In this document: one piece after another, positions 6,713 through 13,690 of the stretch
How positions within the stretch are numbered: position 1 is the first letter of the stretch
Layout of the letters: each line of letters begins with the position of its first letter
Assembly (NCBI GenBank): GCA_946479075.1
Contig: CAMLDT010000085.1
Span: forward strand, 1 to 13,767
Reading direction: 5' to 3'
DNA length: 13,767 nucleotides
DNA from: an uncultured Polaromonas sp.
Lineage (GTDB): Bacteria > Pseudomonadota > Gammaproteobacteria > Burkholderiales > Burkholderiaceae
The notes under the pieces: generated by a model
The model's database searches: none
Told to the model about the DNA's origin: nothing
The model's input: the letters and a program-made list of their open reading frames with translations, nothing else
Made by a program: the position numbers and the translations under genes

Positions 6713-8233
6713 ATGAATGCACTCTATAAAACGGTCGGCATCGTGGGCACGGGCGCCATGGGCCGGGGCATCGCCCAACTCGCAGCCCAGGCCGGCAGTC
6801 TGGTCCGGATGTTTGACACCCAGCCGGACGCGGCCGACAAAGCGCGTGAGGCCCTCGGTCTTCAGTGGGGCAAACTGGTCAGCAAGGGCCGGCTTGACGC
6901 GGCCACCGCTGCCGCGTACAGCGCACGCCTGCTGCCAGCGGCCACCCTTGAAGCCCTGTCCGACTGCGACCTCATCGTCGAGGCGGTTGTAGAACGTCTG
7001 GATGTTAAAAAATCACTGTTTGAGTCGCTGGAGGGTGTTGTTTCTCCGCAAGCCGTTCTGGCGACCAACACCTCCTCCCTGTCTGTCACCGCCATCGCTG
7101 CGGGCATGAAACACCCCGGAAGGTTTGCCGGCTACCATTTTTTCAACCCCGTTCCCTTGATGAAGGTGGTGGAGGTCATTGCCGGACTGAAGACCAGCAC
7201 CGCCACCTGCGACGCGCTGGCGATCTATGCGCGCCAGATGGGGCACACGCCGGTGATGGCCCAGGACACCCCGGGGTTCATCGTCAACCACGCCGGGCGC
7301 GGCTATGGCACCGAGGCCTTGCGCATCGTCAGTGAAGGCATTGCGGACTTCGCCACCATAGACCGCATCCTCAAGGACCAGGCCGGCTTCAAGCTGGGGC
7401 CTTTCGAGCTGATGGACCTGACCGCGCTGGACGTGTCGCACCCCGTCATGGAATCGGTGTACCAGCAGTATTACGATGAGCCGCGTTACCGCCCCAGCGT
7501 CATCACCGCGCAACGCCTGGCCGGCGGCATGCTGGGCCGCAAAACCGGTGAAGGGTTTTACCGCTACGTGGACGGCGCCGCGCAGGTCGCGCCAGAGCCG
7601 CCGGTGCCCGCCGTGGCCGACATGCCGCCGGTCTGGGTTTCCCCGCGCGCCGCGCGCCGTTCCGAACTGCTGCAACTGCTCAAGGATCTCGGCGCCAGCA
7701 TCGAAACCGGCGCTTCGCCGTCGATGAATGCCCTGGTGCTGGTGGCACCGCTGGGTTTTGACATCACCACCGTCGCGGTGGTCGAGCGCCTGGATCCGGC
7801 GCGTACCGTGGGCATCGACATGCTGATTGACGATGCGGCGACGAAGCGGCGCGTGCTGGCGACCAACCCCGCCACCCGGACTGACATGCGCGATGCCGCA
7901 CACGCGCTGTTTGCACGCGACGGCAAGGCCGTCAGTGTGATCCGCGACAGCGGCGGCTTTGTGACCCAGCGTGTGGTGGCCACCATCGTCAACATCGCCA
8001 GCGACATCTGCCAGCAGGGCATCTGCACGCCCAAAGATCTGGAAACGGCCGTCACGCTCGGATTGGGTTACCCGCTCGGGCCACTGGCCATGGGCGACCG
8101 CTACGGCCCGACCAACATCCTGGAGGTGTTGTTCAACATGCAGACGGTGTATGGCGACCCGCGTTACCGCCCGTCCCCGTGGCTGCGCCGGCGTGGCGCC
8201 ATCGGCCTGAGCCTCATGCACGTGGAATCATGA
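6713..8233 (+). CDS. 3-hydroxyacyl-CoA dehydrogenase, PaaH-like, with duplicated C-terminal domain
   Basis: A 506-residue NAD-dependent enzyme that oxidises 3-hydroxyacyl-CoA to 3-ketoacyl-CoA. The Rossmann motif GTGAMG is at 12-17, and IVEAVVE (88-94) follows. The catalytic residues align as Ser121 (NTSS), His142 (GYHFFNPVP), Glu154 and Asn192 (GFIVN). The first helical domain ends near GRKTGEGFY (275-283). After a Pro-rich linker, a degenerate second nucleotide-binding-like stretch and a second helical domain (GLGYPLGPLAMGD near the end) follow. That architecture and length match PaaH (3-hydroxyadipyl-CoA dehydrogenase) and related two-unit enzymes. The phenylacetate genes themselves are not seen, so the substrate stays open. 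The crotonase gene follows after 318 bases. The gene is divergent from the FimV-like gene across 246 bases holding its promoter. Confidence 0.92.
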   Translation: MNALYKTVGIVGTGAMGRGIAQLAAQAGSLVRMFDTQPDAADKAREALGLQWGKLVSKGRLDAATAAAYSARLLPAATLEALSDCDLIVEAVVERLDVKKSLFESLEGVVSPQAVLATNTSSLSVTAIAAGMKHPGRFAGYHFFNPVPLMKVVEVIAGLKTSTATCDALAIYARQMGHTPVMAQDTPGFIVNHAGRGYGTEALRIVSEGIADFATIDRILKDQAGFKLGPFELMDLTALDVSHPVMESVYQQYYDEPRYRPSVITAQRLAGGMLGRKTGEGFYRYVDGAAQVAPEPPVPAVADMPPVWVSPRAARRSELLQLLKDLGASIETGASPSMNALVLVAPLGFDITTVAVVERLDPARTVGIDMLIDDAATKRRVLATNPATRTDMRDAAHALFARDGKAVSVIRDSGGFVTQRVVATIVNIASDICQQGICTPKDLETAVTLGLGYPLGPLAMGDRYGPTNILEVLFNMQTVYGDPRYRPSPWLRRRGAIGLSLMHVES

Positions 8234-8551
8234 CTCCCCCCCGTCGGACGCTCACTGCGTGTAGCGCCTTCCCGCCTCCTGGCGTCTGTCGGGCCAGGGG
8301 CGTCGAAAGCGAAAATCGGCCCCAGCGAGGACAGTTTTTGCCGGATTTGCAGGGCCATAGCCCAGCTATGGCTCAAGAAGGCGGTGAAAAATGGACCGCT
8401 GCGGTCGATTTGCAGCCGACGATTCTCAGGTCTCGCAGACTCCCTGGGGGCGGCGCCTGGGGCCTGGCCAAGCCAGATCCACGACGCCCGCTGGCATGGC
8501 GACCCCCTACCTCCAGCTTCATGGCCGACTCCACCCCCCGAAAGAACTGAC
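8234..8551. other. Gene-free stretch between the 3-hydroxyacyl-CoA dehydrogenase and crotonase genes
   Basis: There are 318 bases. Readable frames through it give low-complexity translations and no ribosome binding sites, so I see no gene. The central 100 bases form a large imperfect palindrome (listed separately). The flanks are C-run-rich sequence (CCCCCC near 8237 and 8533). No strong promoter for the downstream gene was identified. Confidence 0.6.
8310..8415. repeat. Large imperfect palindrome, probably an intergenic repeat element
   Basis: The outer arms, 8313-8327 and 8397-8411, match in 13 of 15 positions when one is reversed and complemented. The next parts of the arms (GGACAGTTTTTGCC against GGTCCATTTTTCACC in complement) continue the symmetry with small slips. 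The centre is a perfect 8-bp stem GCCATAGC/GCTATGGC (8354-8361 with 8365-8372) around a CCA loop. Such a structure could be a dispersed repeat or an mRNA processing or stability element. Its size is that of a miniature mobile element, but no target duplication was seen. Confidence 0.65.
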
Positions 8552-9331
8552 ATGGCAGGCGCACTCAAAAGCACCAGCGACGGCACCACCCTGGTGCTGA
8601 CCCTGAGCAACCCGGATTTCCGCAACGCATTGAGTCCGGAAATTTATGCCGCCGGTGTCGAAGCACTCAACGCGGCCGAAAACAACCCCGAGATCCGCAG
8701 CGTCGTGATCACCGGGGAAGGCAGCACCTTTTGCGCAGGCGGCAACCTGCAGCGCCTGCTGGCCAACCGCGCGCAGCCGCAGGAGGTGCAAATTCAAAGC
8801 ATCAACGGCCTGCACAACTGGATCGACTCGATACGCACTTTCCCCAAGCCGGTGATTGCCGCCGTCGAAGGGGCGGCGGCCGGTGCGGGGTTTTCGCTGG
8901 CGCTGGCCTGCGACCTGGTGGTGGCAGCCGACAACGCCGTGTTTGTGATGGCCTACAGCAGCGTGGCGCTTTCACCCGACGGCGGCGGGAGCTGGGCCCT
9001 GAGCCGTGCCCTGCCGCGTCCCCTGGTCAGCGAGTTGCTGATGTGCGGCGAACGCCTGGGCGCCGCGCGGCTGCACGCGCTCGGCCTGGTCAATCGCTGC
9101 GTCACCCCGGGTGATGCACTGAACGAAGCCTTGAAACTGGCAGACACCCTCAATGCGCGTGCACCCAATGTCCTGGGCAGCATCAAGGAGCTCATCAACG
9201 ACGCCCCCGGCAACACCCTGGGCCAGCAAATGGACGCCGAACGGACGCACTTCGTGCGCAACCTGCACCATCCCAACGGCGGCGAAGGCATTTCGGCCTT
9301 CCTGGAAAAGCGCACGCCCCGTTACGACTGA
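8552..9331 (+). CDS. Enoyl-CoA hydratase/isomerase family protein (PaaG-like active site)
   Basis: A 259-residue crotonase-fold protein acting on acyl-CoA thioesters. The oxyanion-hole segments are FCAGGNL (60-66) and the helix start GAAAGAGFSLALACDL (107-122). The two catalytic glutamates of classical hydratases are missing: Ser115 is at the Glu144 place and Tyr135 at the Glu164 place. Asp143 in LSPDGGGSW aligns with the catalytic Asp of PaaG and other enoyl-CoA isomerases. Isomerisation, or the oxepin-CoA hydrolase activity assigned to some relatives, is therefore more likely than simple hydration. The start at ATG 8552 is chosen because homology begins there; an upstream in-frame ATG (8384) would add 56 unlike residues across the palindrome. 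No strong ribosome binding site is visible (AAAGAA at 8541-8546). A Crp/Fnr regulator follows after 108 bases. Confidence 0.88.
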   Translation: MAGALKSTSDGTTLVLTLSNPDFRNALSPEIYAAGVEALNAAENNPEIRSVVITGEGSTFCAGGNLQRLLANRAQPQEVQIQSINGLHNWIDSIRTFPKPVIAAVEGAAAGAGFSLALACDLVVAADNAVFVMAYSSVALSPDGGGSWALSRALPRPLVSELLMCGERLGAARLHALGLVNRCVTPGDALNEALKLADTLNARAPNVLGSIKELINDAPGNTLGQQMDAERTHFVRNLHHPNGGEGISAFLEKRTPRYD

Positions 9332-9401
9332 GCCGCCCGCGGCCGGCCGTTGCACGGACACCGAGGCGACAGATGGGCGCGAGGCGTGGCGTCTCTGGCG
9401 C

Positions 9402-9407
9402 GACAAT
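9402..9407 (+). promoter_or_regulatory. Possible -10 box for the regulator-kinase-dehydrogenase operon
   Basis: GACAAT lies 33 bases before the regulator ATG. A small palindrome GTGAGTCAC (9417-9425) sits just downstream, roughly where transcription would begin, and could be an operator for autoregulation. It is too short to be called a Crp or Fnr site. Confidence 0.3.
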
Positions 9408-9439
9408 AAGACGCTTGTGAGTCACCCAAAAGACAGGCC

Positions 9440-10165
9440 ATGGACGATCCCATTCTTACGATAGATGAACGAGAAGCCATCAACGGTGGCCGCTGGTTTT
9501 CATCCCTCTCCCCCTCACTCCGGCACGACATACTTCGATGCGCTTACGTCCAACGTTTCAAGGATGGCGAACTGATCGCCGCCCGCGGCGACCCGCCGGA
9601 GCAATGGATTGCCTGTGCCAAGGGCGCAGTGCGCGTGAGTTCGACCTCCATCTCGGGCAAACAGATCACGCTGACCTATGTGGAGCCCGGCATCTGGTTC
9701 GGCGATGTGGCGATTTTCGACGGCGACCGGCGCACGCACGACGCGTATGCCCACGGCGAGACCACCATCCTGTGTGTGGCCAAGGCCGACTTCCGGAAAA
9801 TCCTGGCTGCGCATGTGGAGCTGTACGAAGCCATGCTGCGGCTGCACGCGCGCCGCATCCGTCAGTTGTACGGCCTCGTGGAAGACCTCAACACCCTGCC
9901 CTTGCGCGCGCGGCTGGCCAAGCAGCTGCTGCACCTGGTGCGCAGTTACGGCGTGAGCAGCCTGAGCGACGGGCGCGAAGTTCGCATCGGCCTGCAGCTG
10001 GCGCAGGAAGAATTGGCGCAGTTGCTGGGCGCATCGCGCCAGCGTGTGAACCAGGAACTCAAGGCGATGGAACGCGAGGACGCGATCCGCATCGAGCCGG
10101 GCGGGCTGGTGGTGCGCAACCGCGAAGCGCTGCTGCGTATCTCTGAAGCCGACCTGGAAAAATGA
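9440..10165 (+). CDS. Crp/Fnr-family transcriptional regulator
   Basis: A 241-residue DNA-binding regulator. Residues about 18-125 form the cyclic-nucleotide-binding-type beta roll (GELIAARGDPPEQWIACAKG, then PGIWFGDVAIFDGDRRTH). The dimerisation helix runs over about 126-150, and the C-terminal winged helix-turn-helix has LAQEELAQLLGASRQRVNQEL (187-207) as its core. The phosphate-binding cassette lacks the clear Arg-Ser pair that binds cAMP in Crp, and no N-terminal cysteine cluster of the Fnr type is present, so the signal is unknown. The stop is four bases before the kinase ATG, which implies one transcript and translational coupling. It is the natural candidate to control this cluster, perhaps in response to an acyl-CoA or to energy state; that is inference. 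The ribosome binding site is weak. Confidence 0.9.
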   Translation: MDDPILTIDEREAINGGRWFSSLSPSLRHDILRCAYVQRFKDGELIAARGDPPEQWIACAKGAVRVSSTSISGKQITLTYVEPGIWFGDVAIFDGDRRTHDAYAHGETTILCVAKADFRKILAAHVELYEAMLRLHARRIRQLYGLVEDLNTLPLRARLAKQLLHLVRSYGVSSLSDGREVRIGLQLAQEELAQLLGASRQRVNQELKAMEREDAIRIEPGGLVVRNREALLRISEADLEK

Positions 10166-10169
10166 ACCG

Positions 10170-11279
10170 ATGAGCAACTTTGACCATTTCCTCGGAACCC
10201 GTGAGGTCTCCAGCCAGCATGCCTTCGATGTCGCCGCGCTGAGCGCCTACCTTCAGGACGAGTTGCCGGGGTTTCAGGGTCCGCTGACCGTGGAAATGTT
10301 CAAGGGCGGCCAGTCCAATCCGACCTACAAGCTGATCACGCCGGACCGTGCCTACGTGATGCGCGCCAAACCGGGACCGGTGGCCAAACTGCTGCCCTCC
10401 GCGCACGCGGTCGAACGCGAGTTCAAGGTCATGAGCGGCCTGCAGGGCACGGACGTGCCAGTCGCCAAAATGTATTGCCTGTGTGAAGACGAGGCCGTGA
10501 TTGGCCGCGCCTTTTACGTCATGGAGTTTGTCGAAGGCCGCGTGCTCTGGGACCAGGCCCTGCCCGGCATGACCAACGCTCAGCGCGCCGACATCTACGC
10601 CGAGATGAACCGCGTGATCGCCGCGCTGCACAAGGTGAAGTTTGCCGAACGCGGTCTCGCCGACTATGGCAAACCCGGCAATTATTTCGAGCGCCAGATC
10701 GGCCGCTGGAGCAAGCAATACACTGCCTCCATCACCGAGCCCATCCCCGAGATGGACCAGTTGATGACCTGGCTGCCAGCCAACATCCCGGCCAGCGCGC
10801 GTGACGAAACCATGGTGTCCATCGTGCACGGCGACTTCCGGCTCGACAACCTGATGTTCCACCCGACCGAGCCGCGTGTGCTGGCCGTTCTGGACTGGGA
10901 GTTGTCCACCTTGGGCCATCCGCTGGCCGACTTCAGTTACCACTGCATGGCCTGGCACATCCCGCCTGGCGCTTTTCGTGGCATAGGCGGTCTCGACGTT
11001 GCCAGTCTGGGCATCCCGACCGAGGCAGAGTACATCCGCCTGTACTGCGAACGCACTGGTTTTGCCAGCCCTGAGCTGATCAAGGCCGACTGGAACTTCT
11101 ACCTCGCCTACAACCTGTTTCGCCTCGCCGCCATTCTGCAGGGCATTGCGAAACGCGTCGAAGCCGGCACTGCCGCCAGTGCCCAGGCCGTGGCTTCGGC
11201 CAAGGGTGCGCCAGCGCTGGCCCGCATGGCCTGGGACTTTGCACGCAAGACCCAAGCCGGCCAGACCTCTCAAACATAA
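10170..11279 (+). CDS. APH-fold phosphotransferase, ACAD10/11 kinase-domain type (LvaA-like)
   Basis: A 369-residue protein kinase-like fold of the aminoglycoside phosphotransferase (APH) family. A Gly-rich loop FKGGQSNPTY is at 44-53, the ATP-binding strand YVMRAKPG at 62-69 and the helix glutamate near VEREFKVM at 81-88. The catalytic loop VHGDFRLDN is at 219-227, with Asp222 as base and Asn227 as a metal ligand, and the metal aspartate Asp242 is in LDWE. These features and the adjoining acyl-CoA dehydrogenase match the separate halves of human ACAD10/ACAD11, whose kinase domain phosphorylates the 4-hydroxyl of 4-hydroxyacyl-CoA, and LvaA of levulinate degradation. Antibiotic resistance is unlikely in this setting. 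Translation is coupled to the regulator four bases upstream; no separate Shine-Dalgarno sequence stands out. The C-terminus is Ala-rich. Confidence 0.88.
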   Translation: MSNFDHFLGTREVSSQHAFDVAALSAYLQDELPGFQGPLTVEMFKGGQSNPTYKLITPDRAYVMRAKPGPVAKLLPSAHAVEREFKVMSGLQGTDVPVAKMYCLCEDEAVIGRAFYVMEFVEGRVLWDQALPGMTNAQRADIYAEMNRVIAALHKVKFAERGLADYGKPGNYFERQIGRWSKQYTASITEPIPEMDQLMTWLPANIPASARDETMVSIVHGDFRLDNLMFHPTEPRVLAVLDWELSTLGHPLADFSYHCMAWHIPPGAFRGIGGLDVASLGIPTEAEYIRLYCERTGFASPELIKADWNFYLAYNLFRLAAILQGIAKRVEAGTAASAQAVASAKGAPALARMAWDFARKTQAGQTSQT

Positions 11280-11289
11280 CGATCACTCC

Positions 11290-11294
11290 AGGAG
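11290..11294 (+). promoter_or_regulatory. Ribosome binding site of the acyl-CoA dehydrogenase gene
   Basis: AGGAG with a six-base gap to the ATG at 11301, in the 21-base space after the kinase stop. It is the best-formed ribosome binding site of the cluster, suggesting that the dehydrogenase is translated more strongly than the kinase. Confidence 0.75.
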
Positions 11295-11300
11295 ATAACA

Positions 11301-12560
11301 ATGGATTTCAACTTCACCCCCAAGGTCCAGGACATGCAGGCACGCCTGCTGGCTTTCATGGACCAGCATGTCTACCCCAACGAAGCCCGTTTCTTCAAGG
11401 AAATCGCCGAGAACCGCGCCAAGGGCAATGCCTGGATACCGACCACGCTCATCGAAGAACTCAAACCCAAGGCACGGGCTGCGGGCCTGTGGAATTTGTT
11501 TCTGCCGCACTCACCACGCGCGCCGGAAGGCCTGTCCAACCTTGAATACGCGCCGCTGTGCGAAATCATGGGCCGCGTACCCTTTGCACCGGAAATTTTC
11601 AACTGCTCGGCGCCCGACACCGGCAACATGGAAACCATTGCGCGTTACGGCTCTGAAGCCAACAAGGACCGCTGGCTGGAGCCGCTGCTCAAGGGCGAGA
11701 TCCGCTCGGCTTTCCTGATGACCGAGCCCGAGGTGGCCTCGTCCGACGCCACCAACATCCAGTGCCGCATTGAGCGCGACGGCGACCACTACGTGCTCAA
11801 CGGCCTGAAATGGTGGTCCTCCGGCGCCGGCGACCCGCGCTGCGCGATCTACATCGTCATGGGCAAGACCAACCCCGATGCAGGCCGCCACGAGCAGCAG
11901 TCCATGATCCTGGTGCCTGCCGATACCCCGGGCATCGAGGTGATCCGTCCGCTCAGCGTCTTCGGTTACGACGATGCGCCGCACGGCCACATGGAAGTGC
12001 GCCTGACCAATGTGCGCGTGCCGGTCGCCAACATGCTGCTGGGCGAAGGCCGTGGCTTTGAAATTGCCCAGGGCCGCCTCGGCCCAGGACGCATTCACCA
12101 TTGCATGCGCAGCATCGGCATTGCCGAGCGCGCGCTGGAGCTGATGTGCAAACGCCTGAACAGCCGCGTGGCTTTCGGCAAGCCGGTGGCGCGCCAGTCG
12201 GTCTGGCATGAACGCATCGCCGACGCGCGCTGCATGATCGACCAGGCCCGCCTGCTGACGCTGAAAGCCGCCTACATGATGGACACGGTCGGCAACAAGG
12301 TGGCCAAGGCCGAGATCGCGATGATCAAGGTGGTGGCGCCCAACATGGCCTGCCAGATCATCGACTGGGCCATCCAGGCGCATGGCGGCGGTGGTGTGTC
12401 GGACGACTTTCCGCTGGCCTACGCCTATGCGCACCAGCGCACGCTGCGCCTGGCCGACGGCCCGGACGAGGTGCATCGCGCCTCGCTGGCCAAGCTGGAA
12501 CTGGCCAAGCACCTCTCCCTCCCCGGCGAGGTCGAGATGCCCGTCACGCGCGGAAGCTAA
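11301..12560 (+). CDS. Acyl-CoA dehydrogenase family protein, ACAD10/11-type (LvaC-like)
   Basis: A 419-residue flavoprotein. The N-terminal helical domain (1-135) is followed by the FAD-contact segment [17 protein letters not shown] (137-153) and the beta domain with [17 protein letters not shown] (164-180). The C-terminal helical domain includes [20 protein letters not shown] (289-308), [17 protein letters not shown] (357-373) and [10 protein letters not shown] (383-392). The catalytic Glu of classical acyl-CoA dehydrogenases aligns with Asp386. As I recall, ACAD10/11-type proteins carry ADGPDEVH here, in line with their role of eliminating phosphate from 4-phosphoacyl-CoA rather than passing electrons to ETF only. 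It follows the kinase by 21 bases in an evident operon. A hairpin-forming repeat lies 20 bases after the stop. Fusion of the same two activities in animals supports functional coupling. Confidence 0.92.
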   Translation: MDFNFTPKVQDMQARLLAFMDQHVYPNEARFFKEIAENRAKGNAWIPTTLIEELKPKARAAGLWNLFLPHSPRAPEGLSNLEYAPLCEIMGRVPFAPEIFNCSAPDTGNMETIARYGSEANKDRWLEPLLKGEIRSAFLMTEPEVASSDATNIQCRIERDGDHYVLNGLKWWSSGAGDPRCAIYIVMGKTNPDAGRHEQQSMILVPADTPGIEVIRPLSVFGYDDAPHGHMEVRLTNVRVPVANMLLGEGRGFEIAQGRLGPGRIHHCMRSIGIAERALELMCKRLNSRVAFGKPVARQSVWHERIADARCMIDQARLLTLKAAYMMDTVGNKVAKAEIAMIKVVAPNMACQIIDWAIQAHGGGGVSDDFPLAYAYAHQRTLRLADGPDEVHRASLAKLELAKHLSLPGEVEMPVTRGS

Positions 12561-12580
12561 GCCGGTGACGATGCCGAAAC

Positions 12581-12636
12581 GCTATTAAAAAGAGAGCTGC
12601 CAGCGCCCGCCAGCAAAGGGCTGGAGGCACTTTTTG
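12581..12636 (+). repeat. Palindromic dispersed repeat, copy 3, doubling as terminator between convergent genes
   Basis: Begins GCTATTAAAAAG, has AGAGCTGC and GGGCTGGAGGC, and is in gapless register with the copies at 1505 and 3309. CCAGCGCCC pairs with GGGCTGG (one bulged G), followed soon by CACTTTTTG. It lies between the dehydrogenase stop (12560) and the stop of the minus-strand gene (12651), so it can end transcription of the cluster. Confidence 0.75.
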
Positions 12637-12650
12637 TTCATAATCGCCGG

Positions 12651-13352
12651 CTACAAGACAATGTCGGCGCCCAGCCCTGCCAGCGCCGCATCACAGGCAC
12701 TGGTGTAGGTCACGGCGGCATGCTGCAGGGTGGCGATATCGCCCGACACATACTGCATGCGCAGATAGGCCTTGCCCCGCAGCAACATCAGGATGAAGGG
12801 GTTGTGCGCATCCGGGCCCGGCTGTGGCCAGGAAAGCAGCAGTTCGGCCAGGTTGTTGTCTATCCACGCCAGCGCATGTTCACGCCGGTCAGCCAGGACG
12901 GTGTAGCGCTCCCAGAAATCCGGCACCAGGCTGCTCCAGCCGAATTCCTCGTACATCGCCAGCCAGCGCATTTCTTCCGGCAGGCTCGGATCCGCGGTGG
13001 TCTGCAAGGAGTCGGTGTAGATCGCATAAGCGCGTTTTTCCAGCGACTCCTTGAGCGGGCGATTCATGATCAGCACCGCCGCATCCCCGTTGACCGCCAG
13101 CTCGGCCCGCGCCCGCAGCTCCTCGCCAAGGATGTAGTCACGTGTGCTGGGCCCGCATTCCAGCTTCCAGGGCTTGCCGCGCACCTGCCCGGTCAGCAGA
13201 AAACCCTGCCCCTTGTCCTGGTGGAAATAGCTGAAGCCCTGGGTACCGGCCCACTCCGACACAGACGACTGCGTCGAAGTGCTCTCAGGCGATGGGTCAT
13301 CCTGCGCGTCGGGCTCACCGCGCGCGAAGACCTTCTTGAGGCGATCAAACAT
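12651..13352 (-). CDS. Conserved-looking protein of unknown function
   Basis: A 233-residue soluble protein I do not recognise. The N-terminus MFDRLKKVFARG is basic and amphipathic. Residues about 14-35 are acidic, Ser/Thr/Pro-rich and probably disordered. A beta-rich stretch follows (GFLLTGQVRGKPWKLECGPS, about 50-69), then a mostly helical part with several Trp and Tyr residues (MRWLAMYEEFGWSSLVPDFW, 128-147) and a helical C-terminus resembling a single TPR-like hairpin (FILMLLRGKAYLRMQY). No transmembrane segment or catalytic signature is seen. The ATG at 13352 is preferred: a promoter lies only 31 bases upstream, and the reading-frame extension to 13484 crosses it and is low quality. The promoter on the minus strand is TTGCAG, 16 bases, TATGAT. 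Confidence 0.8.
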   Translation of the reverse strand: MFDRLKKVFARGEPDAQDDPSPESTSTQSSVSEWAGTQGFSYFHQDKGQGFLLTGQVRGKPWKLECGPSTRDYILGEELRARAELAVNGDAAVLIMNRPLKESLEKRAYAIYTDSLQTTADPSLPEEMRWLAMYEEFGWSSLVPDFWERYTVLADRREHALAWIDNNLAELLLSWPQPGPDAHNPFILMLLRGKAYLRMQYVSGDIATLQHAAVTYTSACDAALAGLGADIVL

Positions 13353-13382
13353 GGTTGCGGCTTTCGTTGGAAACGAGCGAGC

Positions 13383-13410
13383 ATCATAGGTTGAAACGCC
13401 GGCCCTGCAA
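13383..13410 (-). promoter_or_regulatory. Sigma-70 promoter of the unknown minus-strand gene
   Basis: On the minus strand TTGCAG (13410-13405) and TATGAT (13388-13383) are 16 bases apart. The expected start near 13376 gives a leader of about 24 bases before the ATG at 13352. Confidence 0.6.
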
Positions 13411-13524
13411 GACGGCCATGGAAAGCGGTCTTTGCCGCATGCGCGGCAACGGAGGCTGCCCATCCAGCCGCCCTGCCCCCTCAAATAAATCAGGCCGCCT
13501 GGCGACGCCGTGCGCGCTTCGGGC

Positions 13525-13530
13525 TATAAT
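13525..13530 (+). promoter_or_regulatory. -10 box of the tRNA-Pro gene
   Basis: A perfect TATAAT ends 11 bases before the tRNA 5' end. The -35 region is poor (TGGCGA at 13500-13505, 19-base gap). The promoter is divergent from the minus-strand gene's promoter. Confidence 0.7.
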
Positions 13531-13541
13531 CTTGGACTTGG

Positions 13542-13618
13542 CGGAGTGTGGCGCAGTCTGGTAGCGCACCTGGTTTGGGACCAGGGGGTCCAAGGTTCGA
13601 ATCCTTGTACTCCGACCA
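13542..13618 (+). tRNA. tRNA-Pro (anticodon UGG)
   Basis: A 77-base tRNA with encoded CCA. The acceptor stem pairs CGGAGTG with the bases before ACCA (TACTCCG). The anticodon stem CCTGG/CCAGG (13569-13573 with 13581-13585) encloses TTTGGGA with anticodon TGG at 13576-13578. The T-arm carries GTTCGAATC. It decodes CCA and, by wobble, other CCN proline codons. Its own TATAAT lies upstream and a terminator follows after 10 bases. Confidence 0.97.
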
Positions 13619-13628
13619 TTGATCATTC

Positions 13629-13656
13629 AAAAAAGCTCACTGTTGTGGGCTTTTTT
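13629..13656 (+). terminator. Rho-independent terminator after tRNA-Pro
   Basis: AAAAAAGCTCAC pairs with GTGGGCTTTTTT around a TGTT loop (one G-T pair), ending in six T. It separates the two tRNA genes, so tRNA-Arg needs its own promoter or read-through. Confidence 0.9.
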
Positions 13657-13690
13657 CACATCTGCGTTTACATTCGCCGTATCCGCTTTT

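Noticed and set aside
8179..8550. Open frame of 123 codons bridging the dehydrogenase and crotonase genes
   Set aside because: It overlaps the end of a clear gene and runs through the imperfect palindrome; the translation is low-complexity.
8384..8551. N-terminal extension of the crotonase from an upstream ATG
   Set aside because: The 56 added residues derive from the palindrome and Pro/Trp-rich flank, and crotonase homology starts at the ATG at 8552.
9417..9425. GTGAGTCAC as a Crp/Fnr binding site
   Set aside because: Too short, and without the TGTGA-N6-TCACA or TTGAT-N4-ATCAA spacing; kept only as a remark on possible autoregulation.
10170..11279. Aminoglycoside resistance gene
   Set aside because: The APH fold is shared by many kinases; the coupling to an ACAD10/11-like gene and the sequence style point to acyl-CoA metabolism.
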